Assembly: GCA_043818395.1 (NCBI GenBank)
Contig: JBDRFZ010000004.1
Span: forward strand, 1 to 25,694
Direction of reading: 5' to 3'
DNA length: 25,694 bases
DNA from: JBDRFZ01 sp043818395
Lineage (GTDB): Bacteria; Patescibacteriota; Patescibacteriia; 2-12-FULL-60-25
Shown here: one piece after another, positions 6,380-13,678 of the stretch
How positions within the stretch are numbered: position 1 is the first letter of the stretch
Layout: every line of letters begins with the position of its first letter
Notes under the pieces: generated by a model
Told to the model about the DNA's origin: nothing
The model's database searches: none
What the model saw: only the letters and a program-made list of their open reading frames with translations
Translations under genes and position numbers: made by a program

Positions 6380-7231
6380 TCAAGTGCCGAGTGCCGTGGA
6401 CTCCCGCAAGCCGGGCACCGAGCAGTGCGAGTCGTCATCACTGCGGCCGTCGGCGCGGACGAACACCTGACGACCGTCACGGCTGAAACTCACGATCACG
6501 ACGTGCTGCCACGCCCCGTCGCCGTTCTCGGGGACGTTGACCTCGTAGCCAGCGGCGAAGAGTCCGGGGAGCTTGTCGTAATCAATGGCACGGATCATGT
6601 CCGGGAACATCCACGCGATGACGAGCAGCTCGTCGGCGAGCGACTTCACACCGCGCACCGCCGTGATGCTGTCACGCTGGCGGTGAGTGTCGAGATCGGC
6701 CACGATCCACTCGACGACCGTGTGGTGCGTGTTGTTGCCGTTCAGGAGGCGGAGACGATCCACGGGCTTGCCCTTATACGGCACCTTGCCCGAGTGGAGG
6801 TGCTCCCAGCGCCAGTATCGACCCTCGCCGAAGACGTGCTGGATGCGGGCGTAGTGCGCCTCGAAGGTCTTGGTGACCCCGTCGTCTCCCTCGCCGAAGC
6901 GGATGCGGAAAGTGCGGTATACATGCTTTCCCTTGGGCCAGGCTGGAGCGGACGAGGCGAGACGTGCGAAGTCCTCCTCGGTCAGTCCCCACTTCTCCTC
7001 GTCGTTCGCGAGGCGGAGAGCGGTGAGCTGGAGCTCGACGGACGTCTCGTAGGGGTTCTTCTCGTCTTCCGCAACCTTCGCCACACGGTAATCCATGGCG
7101 GCCTTGACCATGGCCTCCATCATATTCGAATCACGATTGAGATCATCTGCCAGCTCCGCGGGAATTTTGTCCGCTAATTTTCCGAGAATTGACCACATCG
7201 AACCGCCGACTACCTTGAACAGGTTTTCCAT
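6380..7231 (-). CDS. GC-rich orphan protein of unknown function
   Basis: A 283-residue hypothetical protein; I do not recognise a family. It has no signal peptide or TM segment. The N-terminal 35 residues (LFKVVGGSMWSILGKLADKI) are amphipathic; the middle is rich in aromatic and charged residues (HVYRTFRIRFGEGDDG, RYWRWEHLHSGKVPYKGK); a later block, NGNNTHHTVVEWIVADLDTHR, has paired histidines; the C-terminal third looks like beta strands (QHVVIVSFSRDGRQVFVRAD). Two sample 60-nt stretches are 60% and 68% GC against about 40% in rny, suggesting transfer or unusual constraint. Reasons to believe it: a consensus promoter, an AGGG 9 nt before the ATG, and a terminator, all on the minus strand. 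The fully overlapping plus-strand frame is a GC artefact. It converges on HU. Confidence 0.7.
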   Translation of the reverse strand: MENLFKVVGGSMWSILGKLADKIPAELADDLNRDSNMMEAMVKAAMDYRVAKVAEDEKNPYETSVELQLTALRLANDEEKWGLTEEDFARLASSAPAWPKGKHVYRTFRIRFGEGDDGVTKTFEAHYARIQHVFGEGRYWRWEHLHSGKVPYKGKPVDRLRLLNGNNTHHTVVEWIVADLDTHRQRDSITAVRGVKSLADELLVIAWMFPDMIRAIDYDKLPGLFAAGYEVNVPENGDGAWQHVVIVSFSRDGRQVFVRADGRSDDDSHCSVPGLRESTALGT

Positions 7232-7305
7232 GAGGATACCCTATTTTTTCCTACACCGTCGATACCCTCTTTTTGCGAACCATTCGCGCCAAGAGGTTTT
7301 CTTTA

Positions 7306-7358
7306 TTGAAAACGGCCTGCTGAAGCCCAATTCTTGAGCTACAAAACGCCGTTTTCAA
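7306..7358 (-). promoter_or_regulatory. Structured 5' leader element of the orphan gene
   Basis: On the minus strand an 11-bp stem TTGAAAACGGC / GCCGTTTTCAA (7348-7358 with 7306-7316) encloses a symmetric 7-by-7 internal loop, and then a 7-bp inner stem AGCTCAA / TTGGGCT (one G-U) capped by GAA. It lies inside the roughly 150-nt leader between the promoter and the ATG at 7231. It lacks a following T-run, so it is not a simple terminator. No known riboswitch class is recognised. Confidence 0.6.
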
Positions 7359-7388
7359 CTGAAGTACCCTAATTTCAAAGAACGTAAA

Positions 7389-7417
7389 TTTATACCATTT
7401 TTTCACGAAAATGTCAA
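7389..7417 (-). promoter_or_regulatory. Consensus promoter of the orphan gene
   Basis: Minus strand: TTGACA (complement of 7412-7417), exactly 17 nt, TATAAA (complement of 7389-7394). This is the best sigma70-type promoter in the window. The inferred start is near 7382, giving a leader of about 150 nt. Confidence 0.8.
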
Positions 7418-7478
7418 TGTCAGGCCATGCAATTCTAACCGCATTATCTTGGCTGATTCTAGCTAATTCCATCAATCG

Positions 7479-7507
7479 AAAGATCCTTCGACTCCGCTCA
7501 GGACGAC
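7479..7507. repeat. REP-like dispersed repeat copy
   Basis: The cleanest copy of the family: AAAGATCCTTCGACTCCGCT followed by CAGGACGAC. It lies about 60 nt before pilT. Confidence 0.85.
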
Positions 7508-7564
7508 AGTACGATACCCACGGAATATAAAAAGAGTGAACGGCCATGGTATCCTTAAACCATT

Positions 7565-8626
7565 ATGTTAGTAGATTCAAATTCTCTTCTTTTCAGGCTT
7601 TGTAAAATCGCCATTGAGACGAGCGCATCAGACTTGCATTTGGCTGTCGGCCAACCACCTATAGTCCGCGTGCGCGGAGAGTTGAGATCTGTTCAAAACG
7701 AACCGGCAATTGTCAGAAAAGATTTGTTGGAAGAATTTAAAAAAATAGTTCCGGCAGATGTATACGCCTCCTATGAAGAAAAAAATGACAAAGATTTTTC
7801 TATCGAGCTCCCGACAAGCGAACGCTTCCGCATAGATATTTATTGGAAAAACGGCGAACCCGCCCTGGCTGCGCGGCTTATCCCGGCAATTATTCCATCG
7901 CTCGAAGAGCTTGAAGCGCCCGAGAGTGCTCTTGAATTTGTAAAACTTTCGCAAGGTCTCGTACTCGTAACCGGTCCGACCGGTGCCGGCAAATCCACGC
8001 TTTTAGCCAGCATGATCGAACACATCAATCAAAACGAAACTAAACATATTCTAACGCTCGAAGATCCGGTTGAATTCATTTTCGAACCTGCGAAAAGCTT
8101 GATTTCACAACGTGAGCTGGGAATTGATTTCATGAGTTTTGATGAAGGACTTAAACATGTTTTCAGGCAGGATCCGGATATAATCCTGATCGGCGAAATG
8201 CGCGACCCGGAAACCATGGCTACGGCTATGACTCTAGCCGAAACCGGCCATCTTGTTTTCGCGACTTTGCATACAAATGGCGCCGCAGCAACAGTAGAAC
8301 GCGTTATCAATGCCTTCCAAACCGAAAGACAGGCTCAGATTCGCTTACAACTTTCCTTGGTTTTAAAGGGCGTAATCTCCCAGCTTTTAATTCCCACTGC
8401 GGACGGAACGTTAACTCCGGTTCATGAAGTTCTGGTTACAAACCACGCTGTTGCAAATATCATCCGAGACGGCCATACGGAACAATTACAAAACATCATC
8501 TTCACATCGTCGAGCGATAGAATGGTTGATCTGGATCAGGAGCTTAAAATGCTTTTGGATGAAGGACGCATCACCCGCGACACGGCCGTCGAATACTCAC
8601 GCAATCCAAAAAATTTCAAACTATAA
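7565..8626 (+). CDS. pilT: PilT-type twitching motility ATPase
   Basis: A hexameric secretion ATPase that retracts type IV pili at the inner membrane. The 353-residue length fits the family. The N-terminal PAS-like domain has SASDLHLAVGQPPIVRVRGEL; then Walker A GPTGAGKST (residues 137-145), the Asp box with LEDPVEF, Walker B DPDIILIGEMRDPET (Glu211), and the His box TGHLVFATLHTN. No pilin or other pilus gene is nearby; pilus genes in CPR are often scattered. PilT rather than PilB is inferred from length and from the absence of the large N-terminal PilB domain and of the tetracysteine zinc motif. It overlaps the convergent methyltransferase by 6 nt at the stop codons. Confidence 0.93.
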   Translation: MLVDSNSLLFRLCKIAIETSASDLHLAVGQPPIVRVRGELRSVQNEPAIVRKDLLEEFKKIVPADVYASYEEKNDKDFSIELPTSERFRIDIYWKNGEPALAARLIPAIIPSLEELEAPESALEFVKLSQGLVLVTGPTGAGKSTLLASMIEHINQNETKHILTLEDPVEFIFEPAKSLISQRELGIDFMSFDEGLKHVFRQDPDIILIGEMRDPETMATAMTLAETGHLVFATLHTNGAAATVERVINAFQTERQAQIRLQLSLVLKGVISQLLIPTADGTLTPVHEVLVTNHAVANIIRDGHTEQLQNIIFTSSSDRMVDLDQELKMLLDEGRITRDTAVEYSRNPKNFKL

Positions 8627-9340
8627 CTTTTTCCTTGCCACTAAAACCAAATTCCTGGCATTTAAAACTCTTTCCGGGCCATCGTTTCCCCAATATTCCA
8701 ATTTTTCTATTTCCCAAATTTTTGGATTGAATAATCTCTTCATTTCTCTCTTCGTGAAACAATGGACGTATCTCGTAGCCTGATTTTTCCAGGGAACCAT
8801 CACATCCCCGAACCCGCCACCCGGGATTAATGGTAATCGAAGCCAGGCGGCTAACCAATTTTTCAGCGTAAAAAACCGACGACTGCGCAAGTTCCAAACC
8901 GTTAAAATCAACCTGCCGCCGGGTTTGGTGATTCGTGCCAATTCAATGATTGATAATAAACGTTTTTCAGTCCCAGGAACGTGATGCAAGACCGCGAAGC
9001 AAGCTGTTAAATCAGATTGATTATCATCTAACGGCAATGTCGGCAAAGCACCTGATGCCACTTGGCAATTCAGACGATCCGAGACATTTTTTAACGCCTG
9101 TTCGCGCAAAGTTGATGAAGGTTCAACCGCAAAATAAAAAACGGGATCAGGAACCAGACCGGCTAACCTAGCGTTTCCGGCACCGACATCAACCAGCGTC
9201 ATTCCCGGTTTTATATATGCTTCTAAAAGCTTCATCACACCCCAAGGGTAACGACGCGTAGTCGAAAAATCAGAGCCGTATTTCTCGTAGAAATCGCTGA
9301 TTGAACGGCTGATCTTGCCCAAATCATCAACTTGCTTCAT
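8621..9340 (-). CDS. Trm9/ALKBH8-like SAM-dependent tRNA methyltransferase (predicted)
   Basis: A class I methyltransferase of about 239 residues. Motif I is LVDVGAGNARL, an acidic loop AVEPSS follows, and motif IV is ACFAVLHHVPGTEKRLLSII. Beyond the generic fold, three blocks match the eukaryotic Trm9/ALKBH8 family: FSTTRRYPWGVMKLLEAYI before motif I, DVMVPWKNQ after the core, and RYVHCFTKREMKRLF near the end. Trm9 methylates cm5U34 of tRNA to mcm5U34. Its head-to-head neighbour is Elp3, which makes cm5U34, so context and family agree. I start at ATG 9340 because GGAAAG precedes it and because the upstream TTG (9370) would overlap the Elp3 side. Eukaryotic Trm9 needs Trm112; no partner is seen here. 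The methyltransferase call is firm, the substrate is inferred. Confidence 0.85.
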   Translation of the reverse strand: MKQVDDLGKISRSISDFYEKYGSDFSTTRRYPWGVMKLLEAYIKPGMTLVDVGAGNARLAGLVPDPVFYFAVEPSSTLREQALKNVSDRLNCQVASGALPTLPLDDNQSDLTACFAVLHHVPGTEKRLLSIIELARITKPGGRLILTVWNLRSRRFFTLKNWLAAWLRLPLIPGGGFGDVMVPWKNQATRYVHCFTKREMKRLFNPKIWEIEKLEYWGNDGPERVLNARNLVLVARKKL

Positions 9341-9406
9341 GCTTTCCGAATAATACTCATGAAAACCCAACCCAGTCCACCCCGCAATCTTATCAATGAA
9401 ATAATC

Positions 9407-11059
9407 ATGAGCGCACTCGACCTGCGCAATTTAACGCGCGAAACTTTTTCTAAAGCCGCCAGAAAAAAATTATCAGGAACAATTTACGCATTCCCAACAT
9501 CATCTGAGACCTGGTCCGAATATCGTCGGCTTATAAAAAATCACACCATCCAAAAAAACGAACGCCTGGAGCGAGTTTTGCGCGTCAAAGACGTGCGCAC
9601 CGACTCCGGAGTAGCGCCGATCACGGTTTTAACCAAGCCGTACCCCTGTCCCGGCAAGTGCGTATATTGCCCGAATGACGTTAAGATGCCAAAAAGCTAT
9701 ATACCGACCGAACCGGCCGCGGCTCGCGCTCTCTCATTAAAATTCGATCCCTATGACCAAGTAAAAAAACGCGTACAGATTTTAGAACAGAACGGACACG
9801 AAGCTAAAAAAATAGAACTCATCATTAAAGGCGGAACCTGGTCCGCGTATACATGGGAATATCGCCAATGGTTTGTTAAAAGATGTTTTGATGCGGCGAA
9901 TCAGATCAAGCGTCGAATAAGCTCCGAGGAATCAGAAGTCATGAGTCACGCTACGTTAAAAGAAGCTCAAGACGCAAACGAAAAAGCCGCTTATCGGATA
10001 ATCGGACTGACCATCGAAACCAGACCCGACTGGGTGAATGGAATTGAAATTGCGCGTCTGAGAGAACTAGGTTGCACACGCGTCGAGCTTGGCGTACAGA
10101 CACTCCGCGACGAAATTTTGGAAATTACGAAACGCGGGCACAAGCTTGAAGCCACGGTTCGAGCCGTAGCGCTTCTAAAACAGGCCGGGTTCAAAACCGA
10201 CTTTCATGTACTCCCCGGACAGCCCGGTACGACTCCGGATTCAGATGTTTTGGATTTCAAGCAAATGTTCGACGATCCACGGTTCAGACCGGATATGGTG
10301 AAAATTTACCCTTGCGTAGTATTGCCGACAGCTGAATTGCAATCCTGGACTGAAGAGGGACGATTTAAGCCGCTCGAAGGAAATGAATTGAAAGAGATGC
10401 TTATCCGTATGCAGGAACTCATCCCGCGCTATTGCCGCGTCTCCAGAATGATCCGCGATTTTCCAATGGCCGATATTTCATCCGGCAACAAAGTCACCAA
10501 CCTGCGCGAAGAAATCGAAGCCGAAATGAAACGCCGCGGCATACGATGCCAGTGTTTGCGCTGCCGCGAGGTGGGTCATGTCAAATACATTGATCCGGCT
10601 AAAGTTAATCCCGTCTTGTTCGAAGATTGGTATGAAAACGCCGGTGGACGCGAAGTATTTTTAAGTATGGAAGATGAAAAAAGAAAGGCCGTCTTCGCTT
10701 TTCTACGACTCAGACTCCCTCTTCTTCCTTTAAAACTCATTGAAACAAAACCTTATTCCGATGACCCTAAATTTGTTGAGTACTCAAAAGATATTGATAA
10801 AGATTTTCCGGTTTTAAGAAATTCAGCTTTTGTCCGCGAGCTTCATACCTACGGACGTGCTCTTGATTTGGGTGTAATAAACAAAAATGCAGCTCAACAT
10901 CGCGGATACGGCCGCGAGCTCATGGAACTCGCGGAACAAATCGCGAAACGCGAAGGCTATTCCAAAATGGCCGTAATCAGCGGCATCGGTGTTCGCGAAT
11001 ATTATCGAAAACTCGGTTACCGGCTAAACCAAACCTACATGGTTAAGAAATTGATTTAA
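9407..11059 (+). CDS. elp3: Elp3-type tRNA uridine(34) carboxymethyl synthase (radical SAM plus GNAT)
   Basis: Uses acetyl-CoA and radical SAM chemistry to form cm5U at the tRNA wobble position. Full length at 550 residues. The radical SAM cluster motif CPGKCVYC has cysteines at 81, 85 and 88, the CxxxCxxC-type spacing seen in this family; IIKGGTWSAYTWEYR and GLTIETRPDW blocks follow. The zinc motif CQCLRCREVGH lies at about 382-392, and the GNAT domain has the acetyl-CoA loop QHRGYG (497-502) and a final YYRKLGY. The start is uncertain: ATG 9407 leaves room for divergent promoters, while ATG 9359 adds 16 residues. Most bacteria use MnmE/MnmG for U34 instead. The gene stands divergently next to a Trm9-like methyltransferase. 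A REP-like repeat follows its stop. Confidence 0.95.
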   Translation: MSALDLRNLTRETFSKAARKKLSGTIYAFPTSSETWSEYRRLIKNHTIQKNERLERVLRVKDVRTDSGVAPITVLTKPYPCPGKCVYCPNDVKMPKSYIPTEPAAARALSLKFDPYDQVKKRVQILEQNGHEAKKIELIIKGGTWSAYTWEYRQWFVKRCFDAANQIKRRISSEESEVMSHATLKEAQDANEKAAYRIIGLTIETRPDWVNGIEIARLRELGCTRVELGVQTLRDEILEITKRGHKLEATVRAVALLKQAGFKTDFHVLPGQPGTTPDSDVLDFKQMFDDPRFRPDMVKIYPCVVLPTAELQSWTEEGRFKPLEGNELKEMLIRMQELIPRYCRVSRMIRDFPMADISSGNKVTNLREEIEAEMKRRGIRCQCLRCREVGHVKYIDPAKVNPVLFEDWYENAGGREVFLSMEDEKRKAVFAFLRLRLPLLPLKLIETKPYSDDPKFVEYSKDIDKDFPVLRNSAFVRELHTYGRALDLGVINKNAAQHRGYGRELMELAEQIAKREGYSKMAVISGIGVREYYRKLGYRLNQTYMVKKLI

Positions 11060-11084
11060 AACTCGAAGCCTCAAAAACAGCCAT

Positions 11085-11127
11085 GTCGTCCTGAGGAATA
11101 AACAAAACGCCGAAGGATCTTTTTTTA
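11085..11127. repeat. REP-like repeat between convergent elp3 and proS
   Basis: Inverted copy of the family (GTCGTCCTGAGG ... CCGAAGGATC), 26 nt after the elp3 stop and ending in an 8-nt T-run that abuts the proS stop. It may act as a weak terminator for elp3. Confidence 0.7.
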
Positions 11128-12585
11128 ATAAGCTTTCGCAAAAATCACGCGGCTAGACGATTTCTTGCCGCAAACCAGGCACTTATCTTTTTCGGAATTT
11201 TGATTTTCAAAAGGAATGCAACGGATTGTCGCTTTGGTCTCTTCTTTGACTCGGGCCTCGCAGTCCGCACTACCGCACCAGGGAGCGAGAATAAAATTCC
11301 CTTCCAATTTTTCTTTAAAAGAATCGTAATCGGCGACTGAGAGTGTATGTTCTTTTCTGAATTCCAAGGCACGCTCATACATATTGTGCTGAATCTGATC
11401 CAATAGATCGATGATTGAATCCACTATACCCTCTTCGGTGGCTGTTTGTTTTTCCGACGTATCGCGACGCACTACTACGACCTGATTGGCGGCCAGATCT
11501 TTCGGCCCGACCTCGAGGCGCAGTGGCACGCCTTTCTTTTCCCATTCAAAAAACTTTGCGCCGGGCCGCATGTTATCGCGAGCATCAATCTTTACGCGCA
11601 CGCCCTGTGCAATGAGTAGTTCGGAAATCTCTTCAGCTTTAGCGAGAACCGCTTCGCGATCAGCCTCAACTCCGATGGGCACGATGACGACTTGATACGG
11701 TGCGAGGCGAGGTGGAAGAACCAAACCCCTGTCATCGCTGTGCGCCATAATAAGCCCACCAATGAGACGCGTGGAAACTCCCCAGCTGGTTTGCCAGGCG
11801 TATTTTTCCTGCCCGTCAGCATCTAAAAATTTTACATTGAATGCTTTGGCGAAATTCTGGCCAAGGTTATGCGAAGTGCCGGCCTGTAAAGCTTTGCCAT
11901 CTTGCATCATGGCTTCGATGCAGAATGTCCTAAGCGCTCCGGCAAACTTTTCGGCATCGCTTTTTTGACCGGGAATAGTCGGTACGGCCATAAAATTTTC
12001 TGCGAAATCCTGATATAAATCCAGCATCTGCCGAGCAAAATCTTCTGCCTCAACTTCAGTTGCGTGCGCGGTATGGCCTTCTTGCCATAAAAATTCCGTG
12101 GTGCGCAAAAAGAGCCGCGTACGCATTTCCCAGCGCACTACGTTGGCCCATTGGTTTATTAGAAGCGGAAGATCGCGATACGACTGCACCCATTTGGAAT
12201 AAACTTCGTAAATTATTGTTTCTGAAGTCGGCCGGATCACGAGCGGTTCGTCCAATTTCTGCCCGCCGGCATGCGTCACAACCGCAACTTCCGGGGCAAA
12301 ACCTTCGACATGCTGGGCTTCACGTTTTAAATAACTTTCAGGTATGAATAGCGGGAAATATGCATTTTGTACGCCTTTGGCCTTAAAACGCGCATCCAGC
12401 TCTTTTTGCATGAGTTCCCAGATGGCGTAGCCATACGGCTTGATGACCATGCACCCGCGAACCGGCGAGTGTTCGGCCATATCAGCCTGTTCTACTACAT
12501 CCTGATACCAAGCTGAAAAATCTTCGGATCGCGGCGTTAGGGATTTCTCTGATTCCACGGCCTTAGCCTTGTTTTTATTCGTCAT
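11125..12585 (-). CDS. proS: Prolyl-tRNA synthetase, type 3 (archaeal/eukaryotic-like)
   Basis: Charges tRNA-Pro with proline. At 486 residues without the INS editing domain, and with a C-terminal zinc-type extension, it belongs to the type 3 (ProS_fam_II, Thermus/archaeal-like) group and not the E. coli type. Seen: class II motif 1 region (KPYGYAIWELMQKELD), the motif 2 RWEMRTRLFLRTTEFLWQEGHTAHA, motif 3 around GVSTRLIGGLIMAHSDDRGL, the anticodon-binding domain, and cysteine pairs CGSADC and CLVCGKK. The chain ends in FAKAY, the invariant C-terminal Tyr of this type. It is monocistronic and faces elp3 convergently. A TATA-like stretch just before the ATG suggests a very short leader. Confidence 0.96.
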   Translation of the reverse strand: MTNKNKAKAVESEKSLTPRSEDFSAWYQDVVEQADMAEHSPVRGCMVIKPYGYAIWELMQKELDARFKAKGVQNAYFPLFIPESYLKREAQHVEGFAPEVAVVTHAGGQKLDEPLVIRPTSETIIYEVYSKWVQSYRDLPLLINQWANVVRWEMRTRLFLRTTEFLWQEGHTAHATEVEAEDFARQMLDLYQDFAENFMAVPTIPGQKSDAEKFAGALRTFCIEAMMQDGKALQAGTSHNLGQNFAKAFNVKFLDADGQEKYAWQTSWGVSTRLIGGLIMAHSDDRGLVLPPRLAPYQVVIVPIGVEADREAVLAKAEEISELLIAQGVRVKIDARDNMRPGAKFFEWEKKGVPLRLEVGPKDLAANQVVVVRRDTSEKQTATEEGIVDSIIDLLDQIQHNMYERALEFRKEHTLSVADYDSFKEKLEGNFILAPWCGSADCEARVKEETKATIRCIPFENQNSEKDKCLVCGKKSSSRVIFAKAY

Positions 12586-12838
12586 AAATATAAAACAGAT
12601 TATCTTGAAGAGCCACTAATGTCTATACGCGAAAAAAGATTCCTCCCGACGCTACGGTCGGGACAGGTCGACAAATTCGGGATGACAATAGAGGACATCG
12701 TACTGAACGATCTGTGGGACCAACTGTCGTCCTGAGTGTAGCGGAGCGGAACCGAAGGATCTTTTTACGCCTACCTTACCACTTATTCCTTTTTCGTTCC
12801 TATGATAATCTTTTAAAACTTAATCGTAATCAACTAAT
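12586..12838. repeat. Intergenic region with two dispersed repeats
   Basis: No gene is seen. It holds a hairpin CCCGAC-GCTACG-GTCGGG (12645-12662) whose GCTACGGTCGGGACAG (12651-12666) is the exact reverse complement of 976-991, and a REP-like copy at 12726-12766 (CGTCCTGAG ... CCGAAGGATCTTTTT). TATGATAAT (12801-12809) may be the -10 of the next gene, though no clear -35 is seen. Confidence 0.75.
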
Positions 12839-13309
12839 ATGCCCGAAGTAATAGTCGCAGAAATAAAACCGCAGCTCGTCCTGGGGATCAGAAAAGCCGG
12901 TGCCTATTTAATGATTCCGGAATTAATCGGCAAACTATGTGCTCATGCGGCCGCTAAAAATATAGCCATGACCGGTGCTCCGGTTTTTGTATGCCATGAA
13001 GCAAGCGCGGCAGCCGCGGCTGAAGCACAAAAGAATGCGAGCGCAGATGTCGAAGTTGCTATACCTATCAATACGAAGACAGAGGATATTGATGACATAA
13101 AATGCTACGAAATTCCTGGCGGCAAAGTAGCAAAAATCATACATCGCGGCCCATATGATCAATGTGGAACAGCGTACGGCCAGATATTTGCCTGGATTGC
13201 ACAAAATGGGATTACTGTTACCGGCCCAATACGCGAAGTATATTTAAATGATCCGAAAACCGTAGCTCCGGAAGAAATTTTGACTGAGATAGTTGCGCCC
13301 ATCTCTTAA
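12839..13309 (+). CDS. GyrI-like / AraC-type effector-binding domain protein
   Basis: A 156-residue cytoplasmic protein made of one effector-binding (GyrI-like, SOUL-type fold) domain. Such domains bind small hydrophobic or cationic ligands and occur alone or fused to AraC and MerR regulators. Seen: the start block VAEIKPQLVLGIRKAGAY, a central VFVCHEASAAAAAEAQKNA helix region, VEVAIPI, then the family-typical GGKVAKIIHRGPYDQCGTAYGQIFAWI and the end block PIREVYLNDPKTVAPEEILTEIVAPI. No DNA-binding part is present, so a regulatory role would need a partner; stand-alone members may be ligand sponges or hydrolases. It is a lone gene between a repeat-filled gap and the tRNA-Arg on the opposite strand. 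The ligand is unknown. Confidence 0.85.
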   Translation: MPEVIVAEIKPQLVLGIRKAGAYLMIPELIGKLCAHAAAKNIAMTGAPVFVCHEASAAAAAEAQKNASADVEVAIPINTKTEDIDDIKCYEIPGGKVAKIIHRGPYDQCGTAYGQIFAWIAQNGITVTGPIREVYLNDPKTVAPEEILTEIVAPIS

Positions 13310-13328
13310 TTTATAATCCACATCGCAC

Positions 13329-13403
13329 TGGTGCTCCCGCCAAGAATCGAACTTGGATATCAGGCTTCGGAGGCCCGCATTCTATCCGTTGAACTACAGG
13401 AGC
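13329..13403 (-). tRNA. tRNA-Arg (anticodon CCG)
   Basis: Minus strand. Acceptor GCTCCTG pairs with CGGGAGC (one G-U), discriminator A, encoded CCA. D arm GTTC/GAAT, anticodon stem CGGGC/GCCTG with loop CTCCGAA, giving anticodon CCG (codon CGG), and T arm CCAAG-TTCGATT-CTTGG. All arms close. A weak promoter (TTGCTG, 17 nt, TTATGC) precedes it on the minus strand. Confidence 0.95.
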
Positions 13404-13468
13404 ACGAGGGCGATGTGGATGCGCGCTTGAGCATAACTTAAAAAAGTTAAAATCAGCAAGCGTTTGCT

Positions 13469-13497
13469 TGACTCTAATGTTTTAATTAGATAATATC
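13469..13497 (+). promoter_or_regulatory. Promoter of tRNA-Lys
   Basis: TTGACT (13469-13474), 17-nt spacer, TAATAT (13492-13497). The inferred start near 13504 places the 32-nt tRNA-like relic inside the transcript leader, before the mature tRNA-Lys. Confidence 0.75.
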
Positions 13498-13520
13498 CGG
13501 CCACAAGAAAGAAAAAATCT

Positions 13521-13552
13521 GCGTCGGTAATCGGCAGGGCCTCTTGCCGACG
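13521..13552 (+). pseudogene. Collapsed 32-nt copy of tRNA-Lys
   Basis: Reading along, GCGTCGGTA equals tRNA-Lys bases 1-9, TCGG equals its D-loop, CAGGGCCTCTT equals its 25-36 region less one G, and GCCGACG equals the 3' acceptor side. About 31 of 32 bases match in order with the intervening parts deleted. CGTCGG and CCGACG still pair, so it folds as a hairpin presenting CTCTT. It lies 50 nt before the true gene. Confidence 0.75.
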
Positions 13553-13602
13553 TTGCGTTCGCGTCTTATGTCCGAATAAACTCGGCCACAATCCACTCAC
13601 TT

Positions 13603-13678
13603 GCGTCGGTAGCTCAGTCGGTAGAGCAGGGGCCTCTTAAGCCCAAGGTCCTGGGTTCGATCCCCAGCCGACGCACCA
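13603..13678 (+). tRNA. tRNA-Lys (anticodon CTT)
   Basis: Acceptor GCGTCGG/CCGACGC, discriminator A, encoded CCA. D stem GCTC/GAGC, anticodon loop CTCTTAA giving CTT (codon AAG), T arm CTGGG-TTCGATC-CCCAG. The top anticodon-stem pair (27-43) is a G-A mismatch, a small oddity; the other four pairs are good. Confidence 0.96.

Larger units (their letters stand above)
7232..7564. other. Divergent intergenic region between the orphan gene and pilT
   Basis: No gene is supportable in these 333 nt. They hold the minus-strand promoter and structured leader of the GC-rich gene (see entries), one REP-like copy at 7479-7507, and the pilT upstream region. For pilT I see only a weak TATCCT (7550-7555) as a possible -10, about 15 nt before its ATG, and no -35. 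Confidence 0.6.

Noticed and set aside
6296..7177. Plus-strand frame of 293 codons opposite the GC-rich gene
   Set aside because: High GC removes stops on both strands. The product is dominated by Val/Glu/His/Asp/Arg runs without domain character, it starts inside a terminator hairpin, and all control signals are on the minus strand.
7251..7547. Minus-strand frame of 98 codons before pilT
   Set aside because: It covers the promoter, leader and repeat of the minus-strand gene.
8424..8783. Plus-strand frame of 119 codons across the pilT end
   Set aside because: It overlaps both pilT and the methyltransferase, whose proteins are well supported.
13394..13600. Minus-strand frame of 68 codons between the tRNAs
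   Set aside because: It spans the tRNA promoter and the collapsed tRNA copy; no protein family visible.
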